A DNA stretch of 64,000 nt from Anaerolineae bacterium. GTDB taxonomy: Bacteria; Chloroflexota; Anaerolineae; Aggregatilineales; Phototrophicaceae. Location: the NCBI GenBank assembly GCA_022821805.1, contig JAJECX010000043.1:1-64000 (forward strand), written 5' to 3'. The position numbers were made by a program, and so were the translations under genes. How positions within the stretch are numbered: the first letter of the stretch is position 1; each line of letters starts with the position of its first letter. Of this stretch, positions 36,168 to 44,394 are shown in pieces. The notes below the pieces were generated by a model. That model did not search any database. It was not told the origin of the DNA and was given only the letters and a program-made list of their open reading frames with translations.

Positions 36168-37498
36168 TAGCTTGCGTCTCCCAATTGCCTGGCGGCTGAC
36201 AGCCAGAGGTTGCAGGCCGATCGGCAGGGCAGTTGGCTCCCCGCTCGGGAGACGCCCTGCCACCAAGTCGGCTGCCGGACGCAGTTGCCACAGATCTTTT
36301 CCAGCACCATCTTTACCACGTTCTGCGGGAGGCGATGAATATCCTTGAACATGCCGCTCTGCCGCCTTCCGATATCCTCTAGCGGTTCAATCCGCAGCCT
36401 GCCGCGCCCGTTGGCTGCCCAATCCGCGATCAAACCGGGATAAATCGTCTCGATCACGGCATGCGCGTCCCTCGGTTCGGCGAGTTCCACATGCCAGCCC
36501 TTAGGCAGATCAGCGCTGGTCGCGAGGGGGCGAAAGGGCTCCTCACGCAGGTATGCCCGCAGCGCCTGCGGCGAATCGATTGCTTCGCTGTCGCCGTCAT
36601 TATCGCAATGCCAGACGCGTTTGCTGTCCGCCATTACTTGACCTATGCGCAGGATTGTCCCTGATTCCAGGGCTTGTAGCAAGTCGCGTCTTCCGGCGCT
36701 TGGGAAGCCGCTCCACTTGTTAGAGGTTTTTTTTGCAGCAAATTGCAGACCGGTTGCCCGCGCCAATTCCAGGATTACCTTGCAAATGGACTCATCGGCG
36801 CCGACCGGCTCGCAGTAATAAACCGATCGACCGTTTACCCGATTTACTCCGTCTGGATCTGCGATACCGAGCGCTCGCGGGACATCAATTCGCACGTGAG
36901 AGCCCTCCGCCAGGAAATAGGGCAAGGCGATGATATTCTCGGCGCTTGTCGATTGGTAAACGCTCGGAATGTTGGGCTCATCGTCGAGGTAGACATCGAC
37001 GACTTCTCGCAGCCAATTGAGGTCGCGGATTCGCCGCGCTTGATGCCGGGCTGTATCGCGGCTTTGGCGATTGCGCCGTGTGCCATGCCCGATGATGGCG
37101 GCGGCTGTATAGTCCGGGGAGAGGTCGTAGCGCTCAATGGTCGCTCGCAGCTGCCGCTCGACGATTGACTGCAAGCGAGTATGTTCGCCTACCGGTGGCG
37201 TTAGTTGAATGCGTCTGTCCCGGCGGAATCTGTCGCCGTCTGCGATGCCGAGCTCCTTCGGAATCACTTCGCTGGTGAAATAACCGCGCGCGGTGAATAC
37301 GGGCACGATCACGACATCATCGGCTTCGACCGTGTCCAGCACTTGCGAGATGGCTGGCGCTTCTTTCCAGAAGCAGGCGGCGACCTCATCGGCTACGCCC
37401 CAATTGCGCAATCGATCGACATAGCCCCATACGACGCCGGCGGTATTGGCGCTGACGTGCGAGCCGTGTCCCGCCAGGATCAAGGCAGTTCCGCTCAC
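36167..37498 (-). CDS. Sirohydrochlorin chelatase (CbiX) fused to a DR2241-type Fe-S domain
   Basis: 443 residues, starting at GTG 37498. The N-terminal 250 residues hold two CbiX-type chelatase halves: ALILAGHGSHVSANTAGVVW with the active histidine, and AAAIIGHGTRRNRQSRDTA. They insert iron (or cobalt) into sirohydrochlorin. The C-terminal part is an added module ending with cysteines (EKICGNCVRQPTWW, then PCRSACNLW), as in the DR2241 proteins that bind a 4Fe-4S cluster. Its start overlaps the stop of the precorrin-2 dehydrogenase (GTGA). In this context it most likely makes siroheme. Confidence 0.88.
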   Translation of the reverse strand: MSGTALILAGHGSHVSANTAGVVWGYVDRLRNWGVADEVAACFWKEAPAISQVLDTVEADDVVIVPVFTARGYFTSEVIPKELGIADGDRFRRDRRIQLTPPVGEHTRLQSIVERQLRATIERYDLSPDYTAAAIIGHGTRRNRQSRDTARHQARRIRDLNWLREVVDVYLDDEPNIPSVYQSTSAENIIALPYFLAEGSHVRIDVPRALGIADPDGVNRVNGRSVYYCEPVGADESICKVILELARATGLQFAAKKTSNKWSGFPSAGRRDLLQALESGTILRIGQVMADSKRVWHCDNDGDSEAIDSPQALRAYLREEPFRPLATSADLPKGWHVELAEPRDAHAVIETIYPGLIADWAANGRGRLRIEPLEDIGRRQSGMFKDIHRLPQNVVKMVLEKICGNCVRQPTWWQGVSRAGSQLPCRSACNLWLSAARQLGDAS

Positions 37499-38163
37499 TT
37501 TGCCACTCTTTCTTGGACGACCTGGTCGAATAGGCGGCGCGCCTCGGTCCGCTTGCCAGCGCGCAGTAGCGCGAGCGCATCGGAATTTAGGATGGCTTCA
37601 TAAAGCGCCTGACGCGCCGGCTGCGAGCCGTTTCCAGCGGTCGCGCTTTCCCGCAATCCGCCAAGCCAATTGGCCAGCACAGCGTATTCTTCGCCGATGT
37701 CGTCTGCCAGTTTCGCCTTGAGCATGCGCAGCAGCGCTGGCGAATAGCCGCTGCTGCTGAGCGCGATTGTCAGCGGCGGTTGATCAATCTGCGCCATATT
37801 GCTGAAGTCGCTGTTATCGCTGCTTCCGTTCGCTACGTTGCAGAGGGCGCGAATTCGATGGGCGTCCTGCGCGACCGTCTGATTGACCCGTTCGTCATCG
37901 GTCGCCGCGATAACCAGAATTGGCATGTATTCGTTGAACATATCGCGCTCATACTCGGATGGGATCCAGACGGGATTGCCATTGCTAAACAGGTCACGCA
38001 AGGAGGGCGAAACTTCCGGGCTAATCAGAATGACGCGGGCGCCGGCTTTCAAGAGGTGTTTTACCTTGCGCGCCGCGACTCTGCCCCCGCCGATAACAGC
38101 CACCGGCTTATCCTGAAGATGGAGCATGATTGGATAGCCGGTCATTAGTCTAGACTCGGACAT
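37495..38163 (-). CDS. Precorrin-2 dehydrogenase (CysG N-terminal/MET8-like)
   Basis: 222 residues from ATG 38163, supported by GGAGG 12 bases before; an ATG at 38145 is also possible. Rossmann fold: GYPIMLHLQDKPVAVIGGGRVAARKVKHLLKAGARVILISPE. Then a PILVIAATDDERVNQTVAQDA stretch and the C-terminal CysG dimer helix region (SSSGYSPALLRMLKAKLADDI). It oxidises precorrin-2 to sirohydrochlorin with NAD. The start overlaps the end of cysH by 14 bases and the stop overlaps the CbiX start by four, so the operon is tightly coupled. Confidence 0.94.
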   Translation of the reverse strand: MSESRLMTGYPIMLHLQDKPVAVIGGGRVAARKVKHLLKAGARVILISPEVSPSLRDLFSNGNPVWIPSEYERDMFNEYMPILVIAATDDERVNQTVAQDAHRIRALCNVANGSSDNSDFSNMAQIDQPPLTIALSSSGYSPALLRMLKAKLADDIGEEYAVLANWLGGLRESATAGNGSQPARQALYEAILNSDALALLRAGKRTEARRLFDQVVQERVAK

Positions 38164-38866
38164 CGCTCGGTACAGCCTCCGGCAGTGGAAAATGGATTCC
38201 ACACTCGGTCTTGCCATGCTGCGCCCAGCGTCCACTGCGCGGGTCTTCATCCTCGCGGGCAGCTTTTGTGCAGGTCCAGCAGCCGATGCTTGGATAACCA
38301 AAATTGTGCAGCCGATTGTAGGGCAAATCATGGTTGTGTATATATCGCCAAATCGCATCCTCGGTCCAGTTGGCAAAGGGCGCAATCTTGATTGAGCCAT
38401 TGCGCGCGTCGCGACTCACGACCGGCGTGGCAGCGCGGTTGGGCGACTGATCGCGGCGCAGACCGGTGATCCAGGCGTCGAAGCCTGCCAATGCGTCGCG
38501 CAAGGGAATGGTTTTGCGGATATGACAGCAGCGGTCGGGGTTGCGCTCCCATAAACGATCGCCATAATCGCGCGCCTGCTGCGCGGGCGTCTGCCGCGGT
38601 TTGATGCGGCGCAGGTCAAGATTGAAGCGCGCTTCCAGCTTGTCCATCAAGTCATAGGTCTCTGGGAAGAGTAAGCCCGTATCAAGCGTCAGCACGGGCG
38701 TAGGCGGCGCGATGCGCTGCATCATGTGCAGGGTTACGATGCCGGTAACCTGAAAGCTGGTGACGATGGCCAGCTTATCGCCGTATGTTTCGCTTGCCCA
38801 TGAGAGGATTTCAAAGGGGGCGGCATTTTCAAGTTGCTCGGCTTGTTTCTGAATTTGTGGGGTCAA
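38150..38866 (-). CDS. cysH: Assimilatory adenylyl-sulfate (APS) reductase
   Basis: Reduces activated sulfate to sulfite with a thiol donor. 238 residues from a TTG start at 38866, set by GGGAG 8 bases before. Core motif TSFQVTGIVTLHMMQ, then LDTGLLFPETYDLM. The 4Fe-4S cysteines are present (CC at about 113-114, C196 and C199 in GCWTCTKA), which marks the APS-type enzyme rather than the PAPS-type. The catalytic KTECGIHF is at the C-terminus. It is first in the operon behind two cysteine-rich leader peptides and attenuator-like hairpins. No sulfate-activation genes are in the window. Confidence 0.95.
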   Translation of the reverse strand: MTPQIQKQAEQLENAAPFEILSWASETYGDKLAIVTSFQVTGIVTLHMMQRIAPPTPVLTLDTGLLFPETYDLMDKLEARFNLDLRRIKPRQTPAQQARDYGDRLWERNPDRCCHIRKTIPLRDALAGFDAWITGLRRDQSPNRAATPVVSRDARNGSIKIAPFANWTEDAIWRYIHNHDLPYNRLHNFGYPSIGCWTCTKAAREDEDPRSGRWAQHGKTECGIHFPLPEAVPSDVRV

Positions 38867-38898
38867 AACAATGTCTCCCGCTAAATGTGAACGCTGCG

Positions 38899-38932
38899 AA
38901 AAGCAACGAGCGCCTCGGATTATCCGAAGCGC
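38899..38932 (-). terminator. Attenuator hairpin 2 before cysH
   Basis: A near-perfect palindromic hairpin (38932-38910, minus strand): GCGCTTCGG pairs with CCGAGGCGC around an ATAAT loop. It is followed after seven bases by TTTT (38902-38899). The gap before the T run makes it a weak intrinsic terminator, or it may act as an anti-translation structure ahead of the TTG start. Its 5' arm is complementary to a segment of leader ORF 2. Confidence 0.5.
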
Positions 38933-38950
38933 CCCAATGTTTCTGAACGT

Positions 38951-39046
38951 CTACTGGCTACATCGCCGCGCCAGCCCCGGATAACCCTGCCGTATCGGCA
39001 CGGTACAACAACATACGGGACAACAGGACATCAGCTTGACGATCAT
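38951..39046 (-). CDS. Cysteine-rich leader peptide 2
   Basis: A 31-codon frame behind a strong GAGGAG site (AAGAGGAGCAAAG then ATG at 39046). The peptide begins MIVKLMSCCPVCCCTVP, with five cysteines in codons 8-14 and one more near the end. It lies between two hairpins on the cysH leader and ends 84 bases before the cysH TTG. The runs of Cys codons next to a possible pause hairpin (TGCCG-ATA-CGGCA, codons 16-20) are what a cysteine attenuation leader looks like. It could be a true peptide gene, but the position argues for control. Confidence 0.75.
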   Translation of the reverse strand: MIVKLMSCCPVCCCTVPIRQGYPGLARRCSQ

Positions 39047-39071
39047 CTTTGCTCCTCTTGAGCGCTACAAC

Positions 39072-39098
39072 AAAAAAGCCCCGTGTCGATACGGGGCT
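39072..39098 (-). terminator. Attenuator/terminator hairpin 1
   Basis: On the minus strand a perfect 8-bp stem (AGCCCCGT with ACGGGGCT, 39098-39077) with a six-base loop is followed at once by a run of six T. This is a strong intrinsic terminator, 33 bases after the stop of leader peptide 1 and just before the ribosome site of leader peptide 2. It could also end transcripts coming from the SDR gene upstream. Confidence 0.8.
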
Positions 39099-39131
39099 GC
39101 TTGGTTCTGCTTTCTGCGCGTCAATCGCGAC

Positions 39132-39206
39132 TTAGCAAGGCTCCACCGCACGACTCTCGGTCAATACTGTCTGACAACAACAAGCGGCGCAACAGATGCA
39201 AATCAC
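39132..39206 (-). CDS. Cysteine-rich leader peptide 1
   Basis: A 24-codon frame from GTG 39206, with AGGAA seven bases before it. The peptide begins MICICCAACCCQTV: seven of the first 11 residues... six within codons 3-11 are cysteine, with one more as the last residue. It starts about 30 bases after the predicted transcription start and stops 33 bases before terminator hairpin 1. The cysteine density is far from chance. It is most likely the sensing ORF of a cysteine attenuator for the sulfate-assimilation operon. Confidence 0.72.
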   Translation of the reverse strand: MICICCAACCCQTVLTESRAVEPC

Positions 39207-39241
39207 GAATAGTTTCCTGCAATTTCCTAATGCTGGCTGAG

Positions 39242-39270
39242 AGCTTAATTCATAAACTTCGATTTGTCAA
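39242..39270 (-). promoter_or_regulatory. Promoter of the cysH-sir operon leader
   Basis: On the minus strand a perfect TTGACA (39270-39265) is followed by a 17-base spacer and TAAGCT (39247-39242). It would start transcription near 39235, about 30 bases before leader peptide 1 and 370 bases before cysH. The -10 is weak but the spacing and -35 are ideal. Confidence 0.55.
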
Positions 39271-39320
39271 ATGATTGGCCAGAATTGGCTGCAAACTGGC
39301 GAGCGCGGGTATTTTCCTGG

Positions 39321-40088
39321 CTAGCTGCTGCCCATCCTCAGCGCGCCATCGAGGCGGATCGTCTCGCCATTTAGCATCTCATTCTCGACGATATGCTGCG
39401 CCATTTGGGCAAATTCAGCCGGCTGTCCCAGACGTTGGGGGAAGGGCATTTGCGCGCCCAGCGACGCGCGGACGTCATCGGGCAGGCTGCCGAGCAGGGG
39501 CGTGTCGAAGATGCCGGGCGCGATCGTGCAGACGCGTATGCCATAACGCGCGAGATCGCGCGCAATCGGAAGCGTCATGCCGACGATGCCGCCCTTGGAG
39601 GCGGAGTAGGCCGCTTGCCCGATTTGCCCTTCAAAGGCGGCGACCGAAGCGGTATTGACAATCACGCCGCGCTCGCCGTTCGCCAGTGGCGTATTCTGCG
39701 CCATCAGCGCGCTTGCCAGACGGATGACATTGAAGGCGCCGATCAGGTTAATGCGGATGATCGTCTCAAAAGCGTCGAGCGGATGAGGTCCGCGGCTGCT
39801 CGTCGTGCGGATGGCGGCGCCGACGCCGGCGCAATTGATGAGCGCGTTGAGCCCGCCGAGTTCAGAAGTGGTGTAGGCGAGCGCCTGTTCAATCGCCTCC
39901 TCGCTGGTGACATCAGATTGGCAAAAGCGCGCCTCGTCGCCCAGTTCGCTGGAAAGCGCATGTCCCTTTTCTTCGTCGCGGTCAAGGACCACGACGCGCG
40001 CGCCATTTTCCACGAATCGCCTTGCCGTAGCCGCGCCGAGACCGGAGGCGCCACCGGTGACCAGGGCAAGCGCATCGCGCATTTTCAT
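39321..40088 (-). CDS. SDR-family 3-hydroxyacyl-CoA dehydrogenase-like oxidoreductase
   Basis: 255 residues of a classical short-chain dehydrogenase. NAD-binding [14 protein letters not shown] near the N-terminus, an NCAG motif as INCAGVG, serine in [11 protein letters not shown], and the catalytic YSASKGG. The wording VTGGASGLG and the C-terminal [32 protein letters not shown] match type-2 hydroxyacyl-CoA dehydrogenases (HSD17B10-like). It is probably NAD-dependent and part of fatty-acid or branched-chain breakdown, in line with the acyl-CoA dehydrogenase at the window end. Confidence 0.9.
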   Translation of the reverse strand: MKMRDALALVTGGASGLGAATARRFVENGARVVVLDRDEEKGHALSSELGDEARFCQSDVTSEEAIEQALAYTTSELGGLNALINCAGVGAAIRTTSSRGPHPLDAFETIIRINLIGAFNVIRLASALMAQNTPLANGERGVIVNTASVAAFEGQIGQAAYSASKGGIVGMTLPIARDLARYGIRVCTIAPGIFDTPLLGSLPDDVRASLGAQMPFPQRLGQPAEFAQMAQHIVENEMLNGETIRLDGALRMGSS

Positions 40089-40183
40089 GCCACTGCCTCC
40101 TGAACGAAACCGGAATAACCGACGGGAACGCTGAATCGGCGCATCAAATATGCGCTGACAAGATTCGTATGGCTAAAGTTGGG

Positions 40184-41452
40184 CTAGCGACCGTTGGAAC
40201 CGTGCAGGCTGTTGAGAAATTCCTCGTTGGTGTCGTAAAGGCGGAAGTTGTGCAGCAGCTGATCGGTGGCGCCGGCGATGCCTTCGGGCTGTTCGGCAAG
40301 ATGCGACCACATGCGCCGCATCGTATAAACGCGCTGCAAAACATCGGGACCCAGCAGCAATTCTTCGCGCCGTGTGGATGACTGCTCGATATCGAAAGCG
40401 GGGAAGATCCGCCGCTCCTGCAGCTTGCGGCTGAGGTGCAGCTCCATATTGCCCGTGCCCTTGAATTCTTCATAGATCACATCGTCCATCTTGCTGCCGG
40501 TATTGACCAGGCAAGTGGCGACGATCGTCAGGCTGCCGCCTTCTTCGACATTGCGCGCGGCGCCAAACAGGCGCTTTGGCGGGTGAATCGCCGAAGGATC
40601 GAGACCGCCGGAAAGCGTCCGGCCGCTGGTCGGCACAACCAGATTGTAAGCGCGCGCCAGGCGGGTGACGCTATCCAGCATCATCACCACGTGGCGCTTG
40701 ACTTCCACCAGGCGCTTGGCGCGTTCCAGCGCCATTTCGGCGACGCGGACGTGATGATGCACCGGGTCGTCAAATGTCGACGCGATCACCTCGGCATCTA
40801 CCGAACGATCCATGTCGGTGACTTCTTCCGGGCGCTCGCCGATGAGCGCCATCATCAAATGCACCTCGGGATAATTGGTGCTGATGGCGTTGGCGACATC
40901 TTTGAGCACGGTCGTCTTGCCCGCCTTCGGCGGCGAGACGATCAAGCCGCGCTGGCCGAAGCCAACTGGCGCGACGAGATTAATCATGCGAGTGGACATG
41001 ATCCGCGGCAGCGTCTCAAGATCAAAGCGCACTTCGGGAAAGATTGGCGTCAAGCGCTCGAAGTTCGGCCGATGCTTGACCTCGTGCGGATTGAGACCGT
41101 TGACCGAATCCACGCGCAGCAGCCCGTAGTAGCGTTCGGTGTCCTTTGGCGGGCGTACTTGCCCGATGACCATGTCGCCGGTGCGCAAACCGAACTTCTT
41201 GATTTGCGTTTGGCTGACGTAGATATCGTTCTTGCCGGGCAGGTAGCCTTCGGCGCGCAGGAAGCCGATGCCATCGTCCACCACTTCCAAGATGCCGCCG
41301 CGCAGCTGATGCCCGCGCCGCTCGGCATCTTGACGCAGCAAGCCGATGATCAGGTCCTGTTTTTTCAGCCGGCTGAACCGGGGCACGTTGTGGTTGCGCG
41401 CCATCGAGCGCAATTCGGGCAGCGTTTTTGCTTCAAGATTCGCGATATTCAT
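40184..41452 (-). CDS. rho: Transcription termination factor Rho
   Basis: Hexameric RNA helicase that ends transcription. 422 residues from ATG 41452, preceded by AGGAAGAACTTG. Domains: N-terminal Rho helix bundle ([13 protein letters not shown]), the RNA-binding cold-shock-like domain ([21 protein letters not shown]), and the RecA-like motor with Walker [14 protein letters not shown], the [12 protein letters not shown] motif and [15 protein letters not shown]. The length is normal. A promoter about 200 bases upstream gives a long leader that could serve autoregulation. Confidence 0.97.
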   Translation of the reverse strand: MNIANLEAKTLPELRSMARNHNVPRFSRLKKQDLIIGLLRQDAERRGHQLRGGILEVVDDGIGFLRAEGYLPGKNDIYVSQTQIKKFGLRTGDMVIGQVRPPKDTERYYGLLRVDSVNGLNPHEVKHRPNFERLTPIFPEVRFDLETLPRIMSTRMINLVAPVGFGQRGLIVSPPKAGKTTVLKDVANAISTNYPEVHLMMALIGERPEEVTDMDRSVDAEVIASTFDDPVHHHVRVAEMALERAKRLVEVKRHVVMMLDSVTRLARAYNLVVPTSGRTLSGGLDPSAIHPPKRLFGAARNVEEGGSLTIVATCLVNTGSKMDDVIYEEFKGTGNMELHLSRKLQERRIFPAFDIEQSSTRREELLLGPDVLQRVYTMRRMWSHLAEQPEGIAGATDQLLHNFRLYDTNEEFLNSLHGSNGR

Positions 41453-41657
41453 CAAGTTCTTCCTGGAACACTTGGCCGCGGCGAGGCAGGTGGATGGGGC
41501 GCCGCTTGTCTTCAGAAGTTTCCTGTTTGGCAATCGGAGGGAAACGCTCCGCTCGTAGCTTACATGGCAGGTTTTGCAAAATGCCAAGCGAGGTCACTGA
41601 CATTCTAGGCAAATTTTAGATTCAGGCAAGCTAGTGGAAATTGTTTAATCGATAATA

Positions 41658-41686
41658 ACCATATCATATAATTCAAAACGCGTCAA
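41658..41686 (-). promoter_or_regulatory. Probable rho promoter
   Basis: On the minus strand TTGACG (41686-41681), a 17-base spacer and TATGGT (41663-41658), in AT-rich DNA. The -35 is part of the TTGACGCGT 9-mer that also occurs upstream of dnaN and of the TPR gene. Confidence 0.45.
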
Positions 41687-41913
41687 ATGGTTGTACTGCA
41701 AATGTTTCAGCAATTCTCCAATTGTTCAATTTTGGTGACGAAATCATACAAATTTAATCAAGGCTTAACCCTAGCTGCTATCACTTAATCGCTTCGGTAC
41801 GGTTGCCTTTGGATCCAGATGGCTTGCTATAGACGCCCAAATGACAGATCCGCCCGCTGCCTCTGGCGGCGGACAAACACGCGGCCATTTGTCGCAGTGA
41901 ATAGAGGTGGAAA

Positions 41914-41932
41914 CCCCGCCAAATGACGGGGC
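41914..41932 (-). terminator. Terminator of the sugar ABC operon
   Basis: On the minus strand GCCCCG and CGGGGT-type arms (CCCCG/CGGGG, 41932-41914) form a hairpin around TCATTTGG, followed by TTTCC. It lies 26 bases after the stop of the binding-protein gene. The T run is short, so it is a moderate terminator. Confidence 0.55.
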
Positions 41933-41957
41933 TCCTCTTATTGTTCTGCGAATCCGG

Positions 41958-43298
41958 CTAAGCGTCGAGCTCCTCGTGCAGCTCAGCCGCTTCCGCATTG
42001 AGCTCGGCCAAAGCGTCGGCCGGGGCGGCGTCGCCGTTGACGACCTCGGCGATCACATTGGGCACGAGACCGCGCACGGCGCTGTAGCTGGGCAAACCGG
42101 GCGATGAATAGACGCTTACGGCGCCATCGCCCAGTATGCTGCTGACTTCAATGAAGCGGGCATAGGGCATGCGCGGCTCGGTGAAGTCGGCTTCGGTTAC
42201 TTCAATGTCGTTGCGAATGCTGAAGTAGCCGGTGGCGCCGGACCAAGCCAACTGCGCATCGGACCCGGCCAAGTACTTGACGAAGAGCCAGGTGGCCAGC
42301 TCGGCTTCGGGCGTCGCGGTCAGGATGGCTTGACTGGGCACAAATAGCTGAATAGTCGAGCCGACTCCTTCCGCGCCCGGGAATGCGGAAACGACCCATT
42401 CGTCGGTCATTTCGGCGGTGGCGGCATCCCAAGTGATGAAGGGTATGCCGGCCGAGCTGCCGGCGGCGAAAGGCGTGATGCCAACAGCGAAGTCGCCGGT
42501 ATTCTGGTAACGCTCGGCGAAAAGATAGGCGCAGTTATTCTCGAGCATGCGCGTGAAAAGCTCCAACGCGGCGACGACCTCATCTGATTCGAAGATGTAG
42601 CTGTCGACCTCGCCGCTGTAAATCGCCCCGCCATGAGCGGCGACAAAACTCTCAAAATGCGATGTGCCGGTATCCAGTGGATAACCCTGATACATGTCGC
42701 TGGCGCCGGCAGCGCAAGAGATTTCTTCGAATTCCGCAAGCGTGGCCGGCGGTCGCCGTTCAAAACCCAATGCTTCCACGATGTCCAGATTGGTGTAGAA
42801 GACGTTTAGCGAATTCTGATTGGCCCAGGCGACTCGCATGCCATGGAAGGGTGGGAAGTCCAACTGATTGACGTCCAGCAGGGCGAAGTTCAGGTTCTGC
42901 TGTTCGTCCGCCGGGATGCCCCATTCCGGGCTGTGGAGCAGCAAATTGATATCGACGACAACGCCCTCGTTCGCCCAGCCGGCGACGGCATTGGCGTATC
43001 CCGCCACGAGGTTCGGCAGTTCACCGGACAGGATCGCCGTGTTCATCAAATCTTGAATGGGACCATAGCTGCCCTGATGAATGGATTCGACGGTGATGCC
43101 GTATTCATTCGCGCTATTGAAATCGTCGATAAGCGCCGCCATAGTTTCGGCTTGGGAGCTATCGTCGGAGTATTGATGCCAGTAAACGACTGTCTGTCCG
43201 CTGGGATCAACGCCTTCATAGCTCATGTCGCCCTGCGCTTGAACAAAGCCAAGCCCAAGGGTAAGCAGCGTCAGCATTGCGAGTAGAAATCGGTTCAT
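41958..43298 (-). CDS. Sugar ABC transporter substrate-binding protein
   Basis: 446 residues from ATG 43298 (GAAGGAGCAATT before it). The signal peptide is MNRFLLAMLTLLTLGLGFVQAQG, without a lipobox cysteine. The mature part is a family-1 extracellular binding protein: TVVYWHQYSDDSSQAETMAALIDDFNSANEYGITVE, then PNLVAGYANAVAGWANEGVVVDINLLL. It binds a sugar or similar solute outside the membrane and hands it to the two permeases encoded just upstream. Such families use ligands from maltose to glycerol phosphate; the ligand is unknown. Confidence 0.93.
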   Translation of the reverse strand: MNRFLLAMLTLLTLGLGFVQAQGDMSYEGVDPSGQTVVYWHQYSDDSSQAETMAALIDDFNSANEYGITVESIHQGSYGPIQDLMNTAILSGELPNLVAGYANAVAGWANEGVVVDINLLLHSPEWGIPADEQQNLNFALLDVNQLDFPPFHGMRVAWANQNSLNVFYTNLDIVEALGFERRPPATLAEFEEISCAAGASDMYQGYPLDTGTSHFESFVAAHGGAIYSGEVDSYIFESDEVVAALELFTRMLENNCAYLFAERYQNTGDFAVGITPFAAGSSAGIPFITWDAATAEMTDEWVVSAFPGAEGVGSTIQLFVPSQAILTATPEAELATWLFVKYLAGSDAQLAWSGATGYFSIRNDIEVTEADFTEPRMPYARFIEVSSILGDGAVSVYSSPGLPSYSAVRGLVPNVIAEVVNGDAAPADALAELNAEAAELHEELDA

Positions 43299-43416
43299 GA
43301 GAATTGCTCCTTCATTGGTCAATATAAACTAAAGGCAGGCGGTCTGCCCGGCCCCATCTGATAGATCTTAGCGGCTAACATATTATCATGGCTCGCGCTC
43401 AATTGTGAGTGCCTTG

Positions 43417-44394
43417 CTACCCTCTAATGCCCGTTTGGGCTATTCCCTCGGTGAATTGTTTCTGCGCCACGAAATACAGCGCCAGTATCGGGATGACAGT
43501 GATAACAGACGCCGCCATCTGCAAGTTGAGGTCGCCCGGCGTATCGGCGGTGACAAAGTTGGAAAGCCCGACGGCGATCGGCCGCCACTCATCGTTGATG
43601 GTCACCAGCAGGGGCCACATGAGCGCGTTCCAGGAGCCGATGAATCCGAGCGTGATGATCGTCATGATCGGCGCTTTGGAGAGCGGCAGCACGACGCTGA
43701 TCAAAAATCGCGGATGACCGGCGCCATCAATTCGCGCCGCTTCCCAAAGGTCATCGGGAATCTGGATGAAAAACTGCCGTAAAAGAAAGATGTTGAAGAC
43801 CGAGGCGAAGAAGGGAATGGTCAAGGCGGGCCAATTATTAAACCAGGCGCCGGCCGGTCCAAACAAGCTTTCGCTCAGCCGCCCCAGCCAGATCACGGTC
43901 AAGAGATGCGGTATCAGCATGACGATGCCGGGAATCATCATCGTCGACAGGAAAAGCGCGAAGATGAAGTTGCGCCCGACAAATCTCATGCGGGCGAAAG
44001 CGTAGGCGGCTGGTATGCAAACGGTAAGCGAGCCTAGCACGGAAATCAGCGTAATGCGAACGCTGTTCCAGATATAGCCGGAAACGCTCAGTGATTGCAG
44101 CATGCCCGTTTGCGGATCAGTCGCGATCTCGATATCGAGGAAGTTCGCCCGGCGCAAGGCGGTTGCGTAATTCTCCCACAGCAGTTTCTCGGGCAGCAGA
44201 CGGGTAAGGTTGACTTCGCTGAGCGTCATGAAGGATGCGCTGATCATCCAAAGGAAAGGACCAACCGCGATGAGCACGCCAGCGAAGAGGACGGCATAGA
44301 TGCCAACTCGGCTCAGGGAGATGCCTTTGCGCGGACCGTCGACCGGCAGTCTTCCTTTGGGCGCGGCGCTTAATGCCCTGGCGTCGCTAGCCAT
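43417..44394 (-). CDS. Sugar ABC transporter permease (MalG type)
   Basis: 325 residues with six membrane helices. The EAA loop that contacts the ATPase is visible as LWEAARIDGAGHPRFLISVVLPLSKAPI. It is the second permease of a heterodimer and overlaps the end of the first by eight bases. The N-terminal 25 residues are a charged cytoplasmic lead. No ATPase gene is in the operon, so it probably uses a shared MsmX/MalK-like ATPase from elsewhere. Confidence 0.93.
   Translation of the reverse strand: MASDARALSAAPKGRLPVDGPRKGISLSRVGIYAVLFAGVLIAVGPFLWMISASFMTLSEVNLTRLLPEKLLWENYATALRRANFLDIEIATDPQTGMLQSLSVSGYIWNSVRITLISVLGSLTVCIPAAYAFARMRFVGRNFIFALFLSTMMIPGIVMLIPHLLTVIWLGRLSESLFGPAGAWFNNWPALTIPFFASVFNIFLLRQFFIQIPDDLWEAARIDGAGHPRFLISVVLPLSKAPIMTIITLGFIGSWNALMWPLLVTINDEWRPIAVGLSNFVTADTPGDLNLQMAASVITVIPILALYFVAQKQFTEGIAQTGIRG

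Larger units (their letters stand above)
41453..41957. other. Intergenic region between rho and the sugar-binding protein gene
   Basis: 505 bases without a convincing gene. The rho-proximal part is AT-rich and holds the rho promoter (41658-41686) and a leader of about 200 bases. Around 41847-41872 is a GC-rich imperfect hairpin (TCCGCC with GGCGGA). At 41914-41932 is the terminator of the ABC-transporter operon. Short frames here are not supported by ribosome sites or composition. Confidence 0.6.

Noticed and set aside
39072..39098. Hairpin 1 as merely the terminator of the SDR gene
   Set aside because: It cannot be excluded, but a TTGACA promoter and a Cys-rich ORF lie between the SDR stop and the hairpin, so its main target is probably the cys transcript.
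40436..41608. 390-codon plus-strand frame opposite rho
   Set aside because: Antisense of a strongly conserved gene; no start site.
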